A stretch of 14,752 nt of DNA from an uncultured Bacteroides sp. GTDB taxonomy: Bacteria > Bacteroidota > Bacteroidia > Bacteroidales > Bacteroidaceae. Under the pieces are notes generated by a model, which ran no database searches, was not told where the DNA came from, and was given only the letters and a program-made list of their open reading frames with translations. Where the stretch lies: positions 1 to 14,752 of the forward strand of contig URWP01000041.1 of the NCBI GenBank assembly GCA_900551645.1, in the 5' to 3' direction. Each line of letters begins with the position of its first letter. Position 1 is the stretch's first letter. Shown in pieces: positions 1 through 7,876 of this stretch. Both the position numbers and the translations under genes were made by a program.

Positions 1-157
1 GGTCGTAGATATCCCCCGCAATGACGACAGCATCCACCTTTTCCTCCTGCACGAGCGGCACCAGCTGCCCCATGATGATCTCCCGCTGATCCGCCGTCAG
101 GTGCATCCCATGGAAATACCGCCCGAGATGCCAGTCAGCCGTGTGAATAAAGCGCAC
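1..157 (-). CDS. sbcD: SbcD-type nuclease subunit, N-terminal fragment (runs off the window)
   Basis: SbcD is the calcineurin-like metallophosphoesterase subunit of the SbcCD (Mre11-Rad50-like) complex, which processes hairpins and DNA ends. Only the first 52 residues are in the window. They begin VRFIHTADWHLGR, the hallmark first metal-binding motif (Asp8 and His10), and end near AGDIYD, the second phosphoesterase motif (Asp49). I chose a GTG start at 157 because GGGAGGGG lies just upstream. An in-frame ATG at 184 would add nine residues but has no ribosome binding site that I can see. The local base composition looks richer in G+C than the island on the right, which fits a core chromosomal gene. 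It lies downstream of tRNA-Ala in the same direction, with a terminator between them, so it probably has separate transcription. Family assignment is confident; the product is incomplete only because the window ends. Confidence 0.9.
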   Translation of the reverse strand, partial: MRFIHTADWHLGRYFHGMHLTADQREIIMGQLVPLVQEEKVDAVVIAGDIYD

Positions 158-192
158 AGCAACCCCTCCCTCAAAAACTTTCATGATGATAC

Positions 193-222
193 AAAAAGGG
201 CCAGAAGTGTTCCTTCTGGCCC
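193..222 (-). terminator. Rho-independent terminator after tRNA-Ala
   Basis: On the minus strand a perfect 10-bp stem (GGGCCAGAAG pairing with CTTCTGGCCC) encloses a 5-nt loop and is followed by a TTTTT run. It starts 14 nt past the CCA end of tRNA-Ala and lies just before sbcD, so it should end the tRNA transcript. Confidence 0.9.
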
Positions 223-235
223 TGTGAATTCAATA

Positions 236-311
<76 letters not shown>

Positions 312-341
312 GTCTTCGCGTTACCGCTGATGACAGATATT

Positions 342-370
342 ATTATAAAGGACGCAATGCGATTCGTCAA
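342..370 (-). promoter_or_regulatory. Sigma-70-type promoter of tRNA-Ala
   Basis: The minus strand shows TTGACG (-35, at 365-370) and TATAAT (-10, at 342-347) separated by exactly 17 nt, close to ideal for the housekeeping sigma factor. The tRNA 5' end follows 30 nt after the -10 box. The remaining bases between here and 451 show no gene that I can recognise. Confidence 0.85.
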
Positions 371-451
371 GCATTTTTTTTCATTTTCCTGACGTGCTTT
401 GCCGTTACTGAAAACTTATATACCTTGTTTCCTCTTCGCTGACCATCCTTT

Positions 452-607
452 CTAGGCTACGCCCAGTCTCGAATCCACCTGCACGGTGAGCTGGCCGACC
501 TTCTTGGCATAGGCTGCATTCTCCTTCCGTATAACATTCAGTTCTTTTTCGCCCTTCAAGATTTCCAGAACGAGGTCAGTTTTGAATTTTGCAGTGAATT
601 TTCTCCT
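452..607 (-). pseudogene. IS3-family transposase OrfA remnant with internal deletion
   Basis: Reading the minus strand from 607 gives RRKFTAKFKTDLVLEILKG followed by EKELNVI, the recognisable N-terminal helix-turn-helix region of an IS3-group OrfA. It then jumps directly to RKENAAYAKKVGQLTVQVD, which resembles the coiled-coil end of the same kind of protein. The central part, usually some tens of residues, is missing. After QVD the reading departs from the family and stops at TAG (452-454) as SRLGVA. No clear ATG start remains: the codons before RRK read on to an in-frame TGA upstream. No OrfB or clean terminal inverted repeats are visible. It is an old scar at the island's left edge. The rest of the 312-661 interval holds only the tRNA promoter and no other gene that I can see. 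Confidence 0.75.
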
Positions 608-661
608 GTCTCTATTATATCCTTCCTTAAGGGCTATGTAAAATTCTCACCCTGACTTGCT

Positions 662-1786
662 TTATTTTGATTCTAGCATCACTTGAATTATGGCATTTGC
701 AATTTGATTTACATCGTCTTCTGTATTATCTGCTCCGAATGTAATACGGATTGTTCCTTCCGCATATTCTTTCGGAACATCTATCGCTTTAATAACATGA
801 GACACCTGCGTATTCACGGAATCACATGCTGATCCGGTAGAAATACATATTCCTTTCAAGTCAAGTCGATGAAGCAACATTTCACCATCGGCGCCACGGA
901 ATGAAAGACTCACATTACCAGGAAGGTGATTTTCTGCGCCATTTCGGATAAAATCCAAACCAGCCTGCTTCAAGTAGCTCACAAGTGTCTCCTCTAATAC
1001 TTTGAGCCGTCTTTGTCCTTCTTCGATTTGAGTGGTGTTTTTCTGTAATGCCGCAGCCATACCAACAATCCCAGCGACATTTTCTGTCCCGGCGCGATTT
1101 CCTCTCTCTTGCGATCCTCCATTGGCGTATGGATGAATGGTCACACCTTTCTTGATATATAGAAAGCCTATTCCTTTTGGACCGTTGAACTTATGGGCGG
1201 ATGCAGAGAGTAAATCTACATTCAAATCATAAACATTTATTGGAACATGACCAACTGCCTGCACCGCATCGGTGTGGAATAACGCTCCATGCGTATGGGC
1301 TATTTCAGCGAGTTCTTTTATCGGCTCTATAGTGCCAATTTCATTGTTGCCATACATGATTGAAACAAGAGAGGTTCTGTTTGAAACACATCGTTCAAGC
1401 TCGGTAGGATGAATGATACCTGTACTGTCAACAGAAAGATAAGTGACAGGAATGCCAAGGGGCTGAACAGTACTGCATGAATTCAGAATAGCATGATGTT
1501 CAATTCGAGATGTGATAATCTCGTTTTTCTCTTTGTCAAAGAAAAGCGATGCTTTAATCACCCAGTTGTCGCTTTCCGTGCCTCCAGAGGTAAAATAAAT
1601 TTCCTCCGGATCAGCACCTATACAGGAAGCAATTGTTTCACGAGCTTGCTTCAAAGCTTTTTTAGCAGGTTTAGCAAAGAAATATGGCTGTGAAGCATTC
1701 CCATATTCATCAAGAAGATATGTCTTCATGGCGTCATATGCTTCTTTGCATAATTTTGTTGTCGCGGCATTGTCCGCATATATCAT
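662..1786 (-). CDS. Cysteine desulfurase, class V aminotransferase (IscS/NifS/DndA type)
   Basis: A PLP enzyme that takes sulfur from L-cysteine as a persulfide and passes it to an acceptor, releasing alanine. I chose the ATG at 1786 (374 residues, MIYADNAATT, the usual family start) because AGGTGA sits 5 nt upstream; a GTG at 1795 would add three residues. Visible motifs are FTSGGTESDN at 65-74, the EHH segment at 96-98, HTDAVQ with PLP-contacting Asp173, SAHKFNGPKG with the PLP Schiff-base Lys199, and STGSAC with catalytic Cys321. The length is normal and nothing looks broken. It is the last gene of the operon, starting 13 nt after the small zinc protein. With brxP in the same operon it most likely supplies sulfur to BrxP, as DndA does for DndC in DNA phosphorothioation (inference). 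A housekeeping IscS role is less likely given this context, with no iscU or thiI nearby. I see no clear terminator in the short gap after its stop codon. Confidence 0.93.
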   Translation of the reverse strand: MIYADNAATTKLCKEAYDAMKTYLLDEYGNASQPYFFAKPAKKALKQARETIASCIGADPEEIYFTSGGTESDNWVIKASLFFDKEKNEIITSRIEHHAILNSCSTVQPLGIPVTYLSVDSTGIIHPTELERCVSNRTSLVSIMYGNNEIGTIEPIKELAEIAHTHGALFHTDAVQAVGHVPINVYDLNVDLLSASAHKFNGPKGIGFLYIKKGVTIHPYANGGSQERGNRAGTENVAGIVGMAAALQKNTTQIEEGQRRLKVLEETLVSYLKQAGLDFIRNGAENHLPGNVSLSFRGADGEMLLHRLDLKGICISTGSACDSVNTQVSHVIKAIDVPKEYAEGTIRITFGADNTEDDVNQIANAIIQVMLESK

Positions 1787-1799
1787 ATATTTCACCTAC

Positions 1800-2000
1800 C
1801 TATTCAAACAGTTTACAACCCTCGTCCTTGAATTCTTCAATCTTTTCGTTCAAATCCTCAACCGTGGTATCGAGATAAGATGCCAAACAATCCATACAAT
1901 AATAGTTTTTTACATTCTTCCCAAGTAGCTTCTTATTAAGTCCGATTGTGTTCTTATTCAGCTTTTCCCTGCCACAACTTACACAGTCAATTCTATTCAT
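1800..2000 (-). CDS. Small four-cysteine zinc-ribbon-like protein, 66 aa
   Basis: A 66-residue protein with two CxxC knuckles: Cys6/Cys9 (CVSCG) and Cys35/Cys38 (YYCMDCL). A charged helical tail follows, ending GCKLFE with a fifth cysteine at position 62. This spacing suggests one structural zinc or, less likely, an Fe-S or persulfide site. No catalytic domain is visible. The ATG overlaps the brxL stop codon as ATGA and is preceded by GGGAGG, so translation is probably coupled to brxL. It lies between brxL and the cysteine desulfurase, which suggests a partner of the desulfurase, perhaps a sulfur carrier or scaffold between it and BrxP (inference). I do not recognise a named family. Because it is small, overlaps at exactly 4 nt, has a good ribosome binding site and keeps its paired cysteines, I treat it as a real gene. 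Confidence 0.8.
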   Translation of the reverse strand: MNRIDCVSCGREKLNKNTIGLNKKLLGKNVKNYYCMDCLASYLDTTVEDLNEKIEEFKDEGCKLFE

Positions 2001-3454
2001 TCTGCAACCTCCCTGAGAGTGAATCGAGGCATTTGCTTCTCCGGCTTTCGGTATTCATCGGGATCAAGAATTTCAAGCTGCTTTTGAATGATTCCCCTCA
2101 TCTTTTTCGCAGGTCTGAGACAATACCGTTCAAATTCGTGCGGATCGACATCTCTTGCAGAGCGAACATTTGGGAAGAAAAGCTTTAAATATGCTGTGGT
2201 TAACCGCTTCACTGCTTCGACATGCCGCTCATACGCACCGTCAGAGGTCTGAACAAGACTGTCAACAATTGCTCGGTAACTTATATCATCTCGAAGCAAA
2301 TGCAGGATTGAACAAAAATACTCTGTATTCAATGCCCATCCCGAAACCTTTAGCTCTGGCTTCATGGGAGGAATATCCCATCCTTTAATAAACCCGTGCA
2401 TACGATCAACGAGAGCACTTTCTTTAAACAGAGATGGAAGTTCATTGAACATATTCTTATATTCATCCATATTGTTTTGTTCGATGTTTCCAAGAAAAAC
2501 TATACCTGCATCTGATGTAACAGTAAATCCATCCACAGTACATTTACCGTTGTTTTCCATGTATCCCTGAAAAATAGACTGCATCTCACTTACGTTAGTG
2601 AATTGAACCTTTTTCACCTCATCAATAGCGACATAATCATGACCAACAATAAAGCCAGTCGTTCTACGAGCTTTGTCATAAAACATCTTTGGTCTTGAAA
2701 CGGTGCCACCATCTACCAACAGCCCATACTTACTGATATTGCCAAAAACATAGGATTTTCCGGTTCCCTTGGGAGCAAGTTCAATAATATTTAGGTTCTT
2801 CTCCACAAAAGGAAGAAGTCGCTGAAGCATGGCAATTTTCTCGTATTCGTCTTCATAGCCACTTGGATTGTAATCCATCGCACCCAGTAAAACATCAATC
2901 CATTCTTCTGTAGAAAAGTCGGAACGCACATCCTTATAGAAATCAAGATCGACACTATATGGCGTAAAGCTGGTGAAGTCAGTTAATTTGATTTTTCCGG
3001 GTACTTTCGGTTTGGCACTGTCATCCGGTGGACGATACCCCAGTTCGACAATCCCCCAGATCTCACTGCTCCTCACCAGTTCATCCTTAACATTATCCCA
3101 GACAGTATCTTCGATAATGGTTTCTTTGTTTGTAAGACCATAATCAGGCAATTCAAACGATACAGTTCCCGTCTTGATATCAATATCAACATCAATTCTG
3201 GTTAACAACTTTACACGCTCATATTCTTTGCTGATACGGTTTTTTATACTAAGCCAGTCCTCTTTACGAGGCATATATGTATTAACAAAACCAAGCAAGT
3301 CTTCAACATCAAACTTTCCGTTATCATCTTCAAACTGTTTCAAAACCCAGTCTCGAAGGAATGACGGAAGCTTTAATGTCTTGAGAAAGCTCATCTCGCC
3401 AAGATTTTTATAGACAGCCATCTCTTCAAAGCAATCCCTGAGTTTGTCGCTCAC
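1997..3454 (-). CDS. brxL: BrxL, BREX AAA+ ATPase (short form without Lon protease domain)
   Basis: BrxL is the Lon-related AAA+ protein of BREX types 1 and 4; characterised relatives form DNA-binding rings. Of the 485 residues, about 1-215 are the BrxL N-terminal region. Walker A is APKGTGKS at 227-234 and Walker B is YVAIDEV at 274-280, with a sensor-like segment IVFLGNI at 318-324. An AAA lid region follows, ending near ERYCLRPAKKMRGI at 442-455. The well-known type 1 BrxL proteins are near 680 residues and carry a C-terminal Lon-like S16 domain with a Ser-Lys dyad. Here the protein stops about where that domain would begin. The stop codon overlaps the next start (ATGA), so the end looks natural rather than damaged. 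The start is GTG at 3454, with AAGGAGG 9 nt upstream, 14 nt after pglZ. Assignment rests on the ATPase motifs, overall resemblance and the neighbouring pglZ/brxC. Confidence 0.88.
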   Translation of the reverse strand: MSDKLRDCFEEMAVYKNLGEMSFLKTLKLPSFLRDWVLKQFEDDNGKFDVEDLLGFVNTYMPRKEDWLSIKNRISKEYERVKLLTRIDVDIDIKTGTVSFELPDYGLTNKETIIEDTVWDNVKDELVRSSEIWGIVELGYRPPDDSAKPKVPGKIKLTDFTSFTPYSVDLDFYKDVRSDFSTEEWIDVLLGAMDYNPSGYEDEYEKIAMLQRLLPFVEKNLNIIELAPKGTGKSYVFGNISKYGLLVDGGTVSRPKMFYDKARRTTGFIVGHDYVAIDEVKKVQFTNVSEMQSIFQGYMENNGKCTVDGFTVTSDAGIVFLGNIEQNNMDEYKNMFNELPSLFKESALVDRMHGFIKGWDIPPMKPELKVSGWALNTEYFCSILHLLRDDISYRAIVDSLVQTSDGAYERHVEAVKRLTTAYLKLFFPNVRSARDVDPHEFERYCLRPAKKMRGIIQKQLEILDPDEYRKPEKQMPRFTLREVAE

Positions 3455-3468
3455 TTAAGCCGACCTCC

Positions 3469-5769
3469 TTACAGTAATTTCCTCTCGCTGAAGTCAGAAT
3501 TGTTTGCTGTAAATACCAATCCCGTCTTCAACAGGTTATTGTTATAATAAACATCTACAGTGTATTCACCCGCTTTACGAAGTTCAGGTAACACAAAAGT
3601 AAAAGTCTGTCCGTCATGAGATTCTCCTTCGCATTCACGTTCTAAGCCCGATATCCGTATAGTAAGGCTATCAAGCTTTGTTTTAGAAAACAGACGGATA
3701 GCGGCATCTTTTTTGCGTCTACTAAATTTTATGTTTTTGTCTAACAATTGTATCTCAATTTCGTTCGGTGAATAACTAATCTCAATTATCGGTACAACCA
3801 CCTCTTCAAGAGTGGCACCACCATGCACTTCAACATTTGCTTTCCTACTCCCTTTGAATCTGTCATAGTTCGCAAGAACCCAGAATCCGTTTTCTTCTAT
3901 TGCACAAGCAGGTTTTTCGTCTATCTCGCTTACCGGGCAGCATCTGCCTGAATGCTGTGCATTTGATTCAGACCCCCACATATTTTCACGATGACTGATC
4001 ACCGAAAGCCTGCTTGCACCATGATCGGATATCATAATCGCACGCTTATAAGTACCATTCATCAATTTTGTTGCTATTTTTTCGATGGTCTGAGTGATAA
4101 TCTCAAGCTCTCTTGGTATGTAGGTAGGTAAGGCGTTGTTTGTATAATCGAATTCCTCCACACCGTGATGTTTCAAATCATCAAGACTCTTAACTCCATT
4201 TTTGTCAGGAAGAAATTCTGCTCCGCCTGCCATTAAAACATCGACGAATTCTTTGTTGAAGGATGTGATTGAAGGAAGCTCGCAATGGCATAAGGTGACA
4301 TGAGCAAGCAGCTTCTTTTTTTGGCACTGATCCATGATATAGCTTAGATATTCAACCCCCATCGCATCCACAAAATATACAAGCGTATCATTTTTTGGTA
4401 TAGCGTCTAATTTCTCGCTACGTGCAGGAAGCAGAAGATTAAATTCCCGTTTTTCAGCCTGTTCCTCTACTAATTGCATAAAGTCCAGGAATACCTTGTT
4501 GACAACTTTCTGGTATTTGTACTCCTGAAAATAAGAATCCAGGAGCTGAATATTAAATCGATAAGGTTGTAAATATGCATAAAGTCCAGGGTAAATGTGG
4601 CGAAGAATCTCCTCTACATTTTTACGACCGATCTTTTCAGAATACGCATCGAGATTCTCAAATATCAAGTTTCTCTCTGCCTTGGATGCATCGGTGAGAT
4701 AGTACAGTACATCCTCACCTTTTCTTTTTACCATGGCGCAATAATCTGCGACCTCTGCATCTGGATTTCCAAGCAAATGAATGAGCTTTTTCCGTTCGTC
4801 ATAGTGTTCCCAGAATGCCTTATCCTTATGAGAAGCATGAAGAATACTTCTAAACACGCACCTGATAAACAGATTGCTATTATCTGCGTTCTTTATAGCT
4901 TCCGTCAAGCACCAGTTATCCTTAGTTCCATAAAGTTTTAGTGCTATGAAATATAACCATTTCTTGTTGGCGTCAAACGTGCTCCAGCTCCCCACAAACA
5001 TATCCAGATTTGTCGTGGTCTTGAATATATCTGTAATGTATTTCATCCAAGAGCCATGCCGTGTAATATATGAAAGAGCATACTTCCATTCCTCCTCCGA
5101 TCCATATTTTTTCTTTAGTTGTTCGGTAGTGGCGTCTATATCGCAAAGAACCTCAAATGAGTCATTAATCTCCTTTATGCCGTACATTGACCTAGGATAA
5201 GAGGATTTTCTTTTCTTCGTATGCACAAGCAGTCGCAGCGACTTGCCTTTTTCAACAACAGCGGGAACGTATTCAATTCCATCAACAGAGGCACTTTTAT
5301 CAGGAATCAGAATATCATCCTTAACAAAGGTAAGGCGCGGGAGCTCTGCTTTTTGTCCATCCACTAAGTAAACAAATTGAGCATATCGTCTGTCTGTATT
5401 TTTCAGATATTTCTCACATTGATAACATATAACGATCAAATGTAAACCGGACAGAGATGTAGATATAATTCGGTTCAGAAAATCCTGTAGACTATCTTCG
5501 CCAAATAACCGATAATAGCTGGTGAGACCTGTTACGAAAACAGCACCCTTAGCCGTTGCCAGATAATTGTATAAGGCATCTTCTGACAGGTTTTCATCAT
5601 TAGAAGAAAAATCAGCAACTGATTTAAGAACATTACTTCCCACATTAAAATACCGGCAAATAGCCTGTGTTGCATCCGGGTTATTCACATTCACGAGACG
5701 CGGATGCGCATCATTACGCTGCAGATATCTTTCAATCCGCTTTATAGTGTCTTCTTTCGTGAGACTCAT
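3469..5769 (-). CDS. pglZ: PglZ, BREX alkaline-phosphatase-superfamily protein
   Basis: PglZ is the signature protein of BREX systems and carries a metal-dependent phosphatase/phosphodiesterase fold; its exact substrate is unsettled. Of the 766 residues, about 1-440 form the helical N-terminal region and about 460-665 the PglZ domain. The domain shows the first metal ligand in YFVDAMG (Asp468), the nucleophile segment LPSITS at 499-504, the metal-binding pair in SDHGASRL (Asp582, His583), and VHGGATLEEVVVP with His649. These are the expected alkaline-phosphatase-type positions, so the active site appears intact. A C-terminal beta-rich segment (about 670-766) follows, as in many PglZ proteins. 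The ATG at 5769 is preceded by AAGGAGG, 13 nt after the BrxC downstream ORF. Its place between brxC and brxL matches the type 4 gene order brxP-brxC-pglZ-brxL. Confidence 0.93.
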   Translation of the reverse strand: MSLTKEDTIKRIERYLQRNDAHPRLVNVNNPDATQAICRYFNVGSNVLKSVADFSSNDENLSEDALYNYLATAKGAVFVTGLTSYYRLFGEDSLQDFLNRIISTSLSGLHLIVICYQCEKYLKNTDRRYAQFVYLVDGQKAELPRLTFVKDDILIPDKSASVDGIEYVPAVVEKGKSLRLLVHTKKRKSSYPRSMYGIKEINDSFEVLCDIDATTEQLKKKYGSEEEWKYALSYITRHGSWMKYITDIFKTTTNLDMFVGSWSTFDANKKWLYFIALKLYGTKDNWCLTEAIKNADNSNLFIRCVFRSILHASHKDKAFWEHYDERKKLIHLLGNPDAEVADYCAMVKRKGEDVLYYLTDASKAERNLIFENLDAYSEKIGRKNVEEILRHIYPGLYAYLQPYRFNIQLLDSYFQEYKYQKVVNKVFLDFMQLVEEQAEKREFNLLLPARSEKLDAIPKNDTLVYFVDAMGVEYLSYIMDQCQKKKLLAHVTLCHCELPSITSFNKEFVDVLMAGGAEFLPDKNGVKSLDDLKHHGVEEFDYTNNALPTYIPRELEIITQTIEKIATKLMNGTYKRAIMISDHGASRLSVISHRENMWGSESNAQHSGRCCPVSEIDEKPACAIEENGFWVLANYDRFKGSRKANVEVHGGATLEEVVVPIIEISYSPNEIEIQLLDKNIKFSRRKKDAAIRLFSKTKLDSLTIRISGLERECEGESHDGQTFTFVLPELRKAGEYTVDVYYNNNLLKTGLVFTANNSDFSERKLL

Positions 5770-5782
5770 ACAGCGCGCCTCC

Positions 5783-7870
5783 TTACTTCCCTTTGATTAT
5801 TTCCATCCCCACTATCATGTTGTCCTTAATAAGCCTCTTAAGATATTGCTTTGCTTCAGCAGCATCCATATCTTCAATTTTCTCCAGTGCCTTGCCACAT
5901 CCGGTTTTATTATAGTTGTATTCTGCCATTGCCGCCAACTTCGCATCAACATCCGGCAGTCCAAACCAATCGTAAGGATCAACCGGAATTCTCCTTTTAA
6001 GATCATTCCGTACCTCATCCAGGTCCTCGAGCATGACACTATATGACTTTACTATATTCTCGCGAAAAGCCTTATCCCGTTCTTCCTGACTTGAAAGTCT
6101 TTCAAAGAAGTCCGCTCTCTCAAGGAACTCTGTTGCTTTCTCTATGGAGTTCGCGTCGGGATTCTTCCGATTCAGAGCTCCAAACGCCGCTCTGGCTGCC
6201 GGAACATCTTCGCTTGAAATCATGCACAAAATAGGCATAAGATATTTCTTCGACCACTGTCTTGGAGAATCTGTCTGTGTTTTATTACGCCACATTTCCT
6301 TCAGTTTTGCCGCACTTTGCTCGCTGATGTACTTATCAACTGTCGATTGAACTGTAGACTGGTAATCAGATTTTTCGGCAGTAAACAGATTCTTAGGAAG
6401 CAGTCTGAATATTTCCTGTATCTCCTGATTACTAAAGCGGCCGACAATAAAAGCACATGCTTTCTTAAAGAGATCTGTTTGGCTGTTATAGAAACGATTG
6501 AATGCGTCTCCGTTTGTAGTTATCTGCTCAAGGAACTTCTCTCTCTTTGATTCGATCAGTACACCGGACTTCTTAATATCGTATAACAGCTCCATTAGAT
6601 CGGACAAATCTTCCCAATAATTTTTTGCATACAAATAGGAAATCCGTATCATGTCGCATTTGTCTGTCCATTCTCGAATGGTTCCGTCAAAAGATGTACT
6701 CTTGGGAAGGATCTTATTACTCTGAGCAATAATTCTGTATTCCTGTACAACCTCATTAATTTTCTGATTTGCTGTATCCGTGTTCCAAACCCAGTTCGCT
6801 GCATCCGCATCGAACTTTTTCTTTAGGCGGTTAATGAACTGCCCACCATCATTTACTTCATTTGCGAGTTTAGGTAACACTCCATCTTCATACTGTTTCA
6901 GATAAGCCTTCATTCCCTCTGTACACTTATCTTTTGTAACGAGTAAGGCAAGGTCATCGATTACACCTGGATTTTCTATGCAAAGCTTGCCTATTGCCAT
7001 CGCGATATCGCTGTCTGTTTTGGCAATGCCATAATTGCTATTATTTGCAATACCGCTGTAGTCATCGATGAGACTTGAAACAACATCTTTCCCCGACTTC
7101 AGTGTTGCACCATCGAGAACATATTTAAGCACCCAGATAGGAAAGGACAAATTTTTCATTTTTTGGCGAATACGTTCCCGTGTCTGTTCAACAGAGTTAC
7201 AGAGATTGATTGGAATACCAAAAATTTTCGAGGAAGCCTCATTGAATGCCCTTTCTTCTGCGGTAGTTGTGACGATAAACTTGTCTTTGTACCTTGGGAT
7301 TGGGTTCTGCTGATGTTTTATTATTTCGGAGACCATCTCCTTGAGTTTGGCAACATCCAGAATGTCATTATTGATGCCATCACTATAATTATACGTTCCG
7401 TCAGTGTATTCTTTCAGAAGGAAGCCCATAACAAAAGCTGTCAGGTTACATGGCATAAATCCATAATTTCCGTTTTTATCTTGAAGAAAATCATAAATCT
7501 GTGCGATAGAAATTCTATCTCCAGAGGCAAAGGCGTCTTGAATGATCTTATCTATCTCTACTTTGATTTTCGATATTGGAAGATATGGGGCAGACTTCCA
7601 GTATTCCGGAACCTTCCACGCTTCTTTTCCGATGTAGTTCTCAAGCTTAGTCTGTTCATTACCAGAGCGGAACTGTCCCTTCGTTTCCTCTTTTGCGCCA
7701 TATTCAACACCAGTAGGCAAAGAAGTTGACTGCCACATCGTATCATTTACGGATCCATGTGTTTCAAGGCCCTCGCTGTAATGCTTGCGATCAATAGCAA
7801 AAAGGTACTCAACAAGCTGATCAAAGGTAACAGCACGCTCACCAGCAGGCTTGTCCTGCGTATAGACCAT
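5783..7870 (-). CDS. brxC: BrxC C-terminal part (downstream ORF of the split gene)
   Basis: This 695-residue ORF continues the upstream BrxC ORF in the same reading frame, after one TAG codon and one Phe codon. It has no ATPase motifs of its own. It contains a segment typical of BrxC after the ATPase core: KIKVEIDKII at 101-110, then YGFMPCNLTAFVMGFLLKEY at 136-155. The rest is largely helical and charged. It fits the C-terminal half of the BREX P-loop protein BrxC/PglY, not a separate enzyme. The ATG at 7870 has only a weak AGGG about 6 nt upstream, itself overlapping the stop codon of the first ORF. Independent initiation is therefore possible by coupling but not strong, unlike the AAGGAGG sites of pglZ and brxL. 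Either this is the restart product of a broken gene, or full-length BrxC is made by suppression of the TAG. No further frameshift is seen up to the TAA at 5783-5785. Confidence 0.8.
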   Translation of the reverse strand: MVYTQDKPAGERAVTFDQLVEYLFAIDRKHYSEGLETHGSVNDTMWQSTSLPTGVEYGAKEETKGQFRSGNEQTKLENYIGKEAWKVPEYWKSAPYLPISKIKVEIDKIIQDAFASGDRISIAQIYDFLQDKNGNYGFMPCNLTAFVMGFLLKEYTDGTYNYSDGINNDILDVAKLKEMVSEIIKHQQNPIPRYKDKFIVTTTAEERAFNEASSKIFGIPINLCNSVEQTRERIRQKMKNLSFPIWVLKYVLDGATLKSGKDVVSSLIDDYSGIANNSNYGIAKTDSDIAMAIGKLCIENPGVIDDLALLVTKDKCTEGMKAYLKQYEDGVLPKLANEVNDGGQFINRLKKKFDADAANWVWNTDTANQKINEVVQEYRIIAQSNKILPKSTSFDGTIREWTDKCDMIRISYLYAKNYWEDLSDLMELLYDIKKSGVLIESKREKFLEQITTNGDAFNRFYNSQTDLFKKACAFIVGRFSNQEIQEIFRLLPKNLFTAEKSDYQSTVQSTVDKYISEQSAAKLKEMWRNKTQTDSPRQWSKKYLMPILCMISSEDVPAARAAFGALNRKNPDANSIEKATEFLERADFFERLSSQEERDKAFRENIVKSYSVMLEDLDEVRNDLKRRIPVDPYDWFGLPDVDAKLAAMAEYNYNKTGCGKALEKIEDMDAAEAKQYLKRLIKDNMIVGMEIIKGK

Positions 7871-7873
7871 GAA

Positions 7874-7876
7874 CTA
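7874..7876 (-). other. In-frame amber codon (TAG) interrupting brxC
   Basis: The minus strand reads GCA TCA GGG TAG TTC ATG GTC TAT. Upstream and downstream ORFs share the frame: 10012 to 7870 is 714 codons exactly. Reading past TAG would give ASG-x-FMVYTQ. A CAG (Gln) codon changed by one C-to-T transition is the simplest origin. The full open frame, counting this codon, is 1409 codons. Confidence 0.9.

Noticed and set aside
619..634. CCTTAAGG palindrome as a terminator for the operon
   Set aside because: The stem is only 4 bp with no loop, and no T run follows on the minus strand. It cannot be supported as a terminator.
1997..2010. Frameshift that removed a Lon domain from brxL
   Set aside because: The downstream sequence is the zinc-protein gene with its own ribosome binding site and an ATGA overlap. 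I found no Lon-type motif in any frame after the stop codon.
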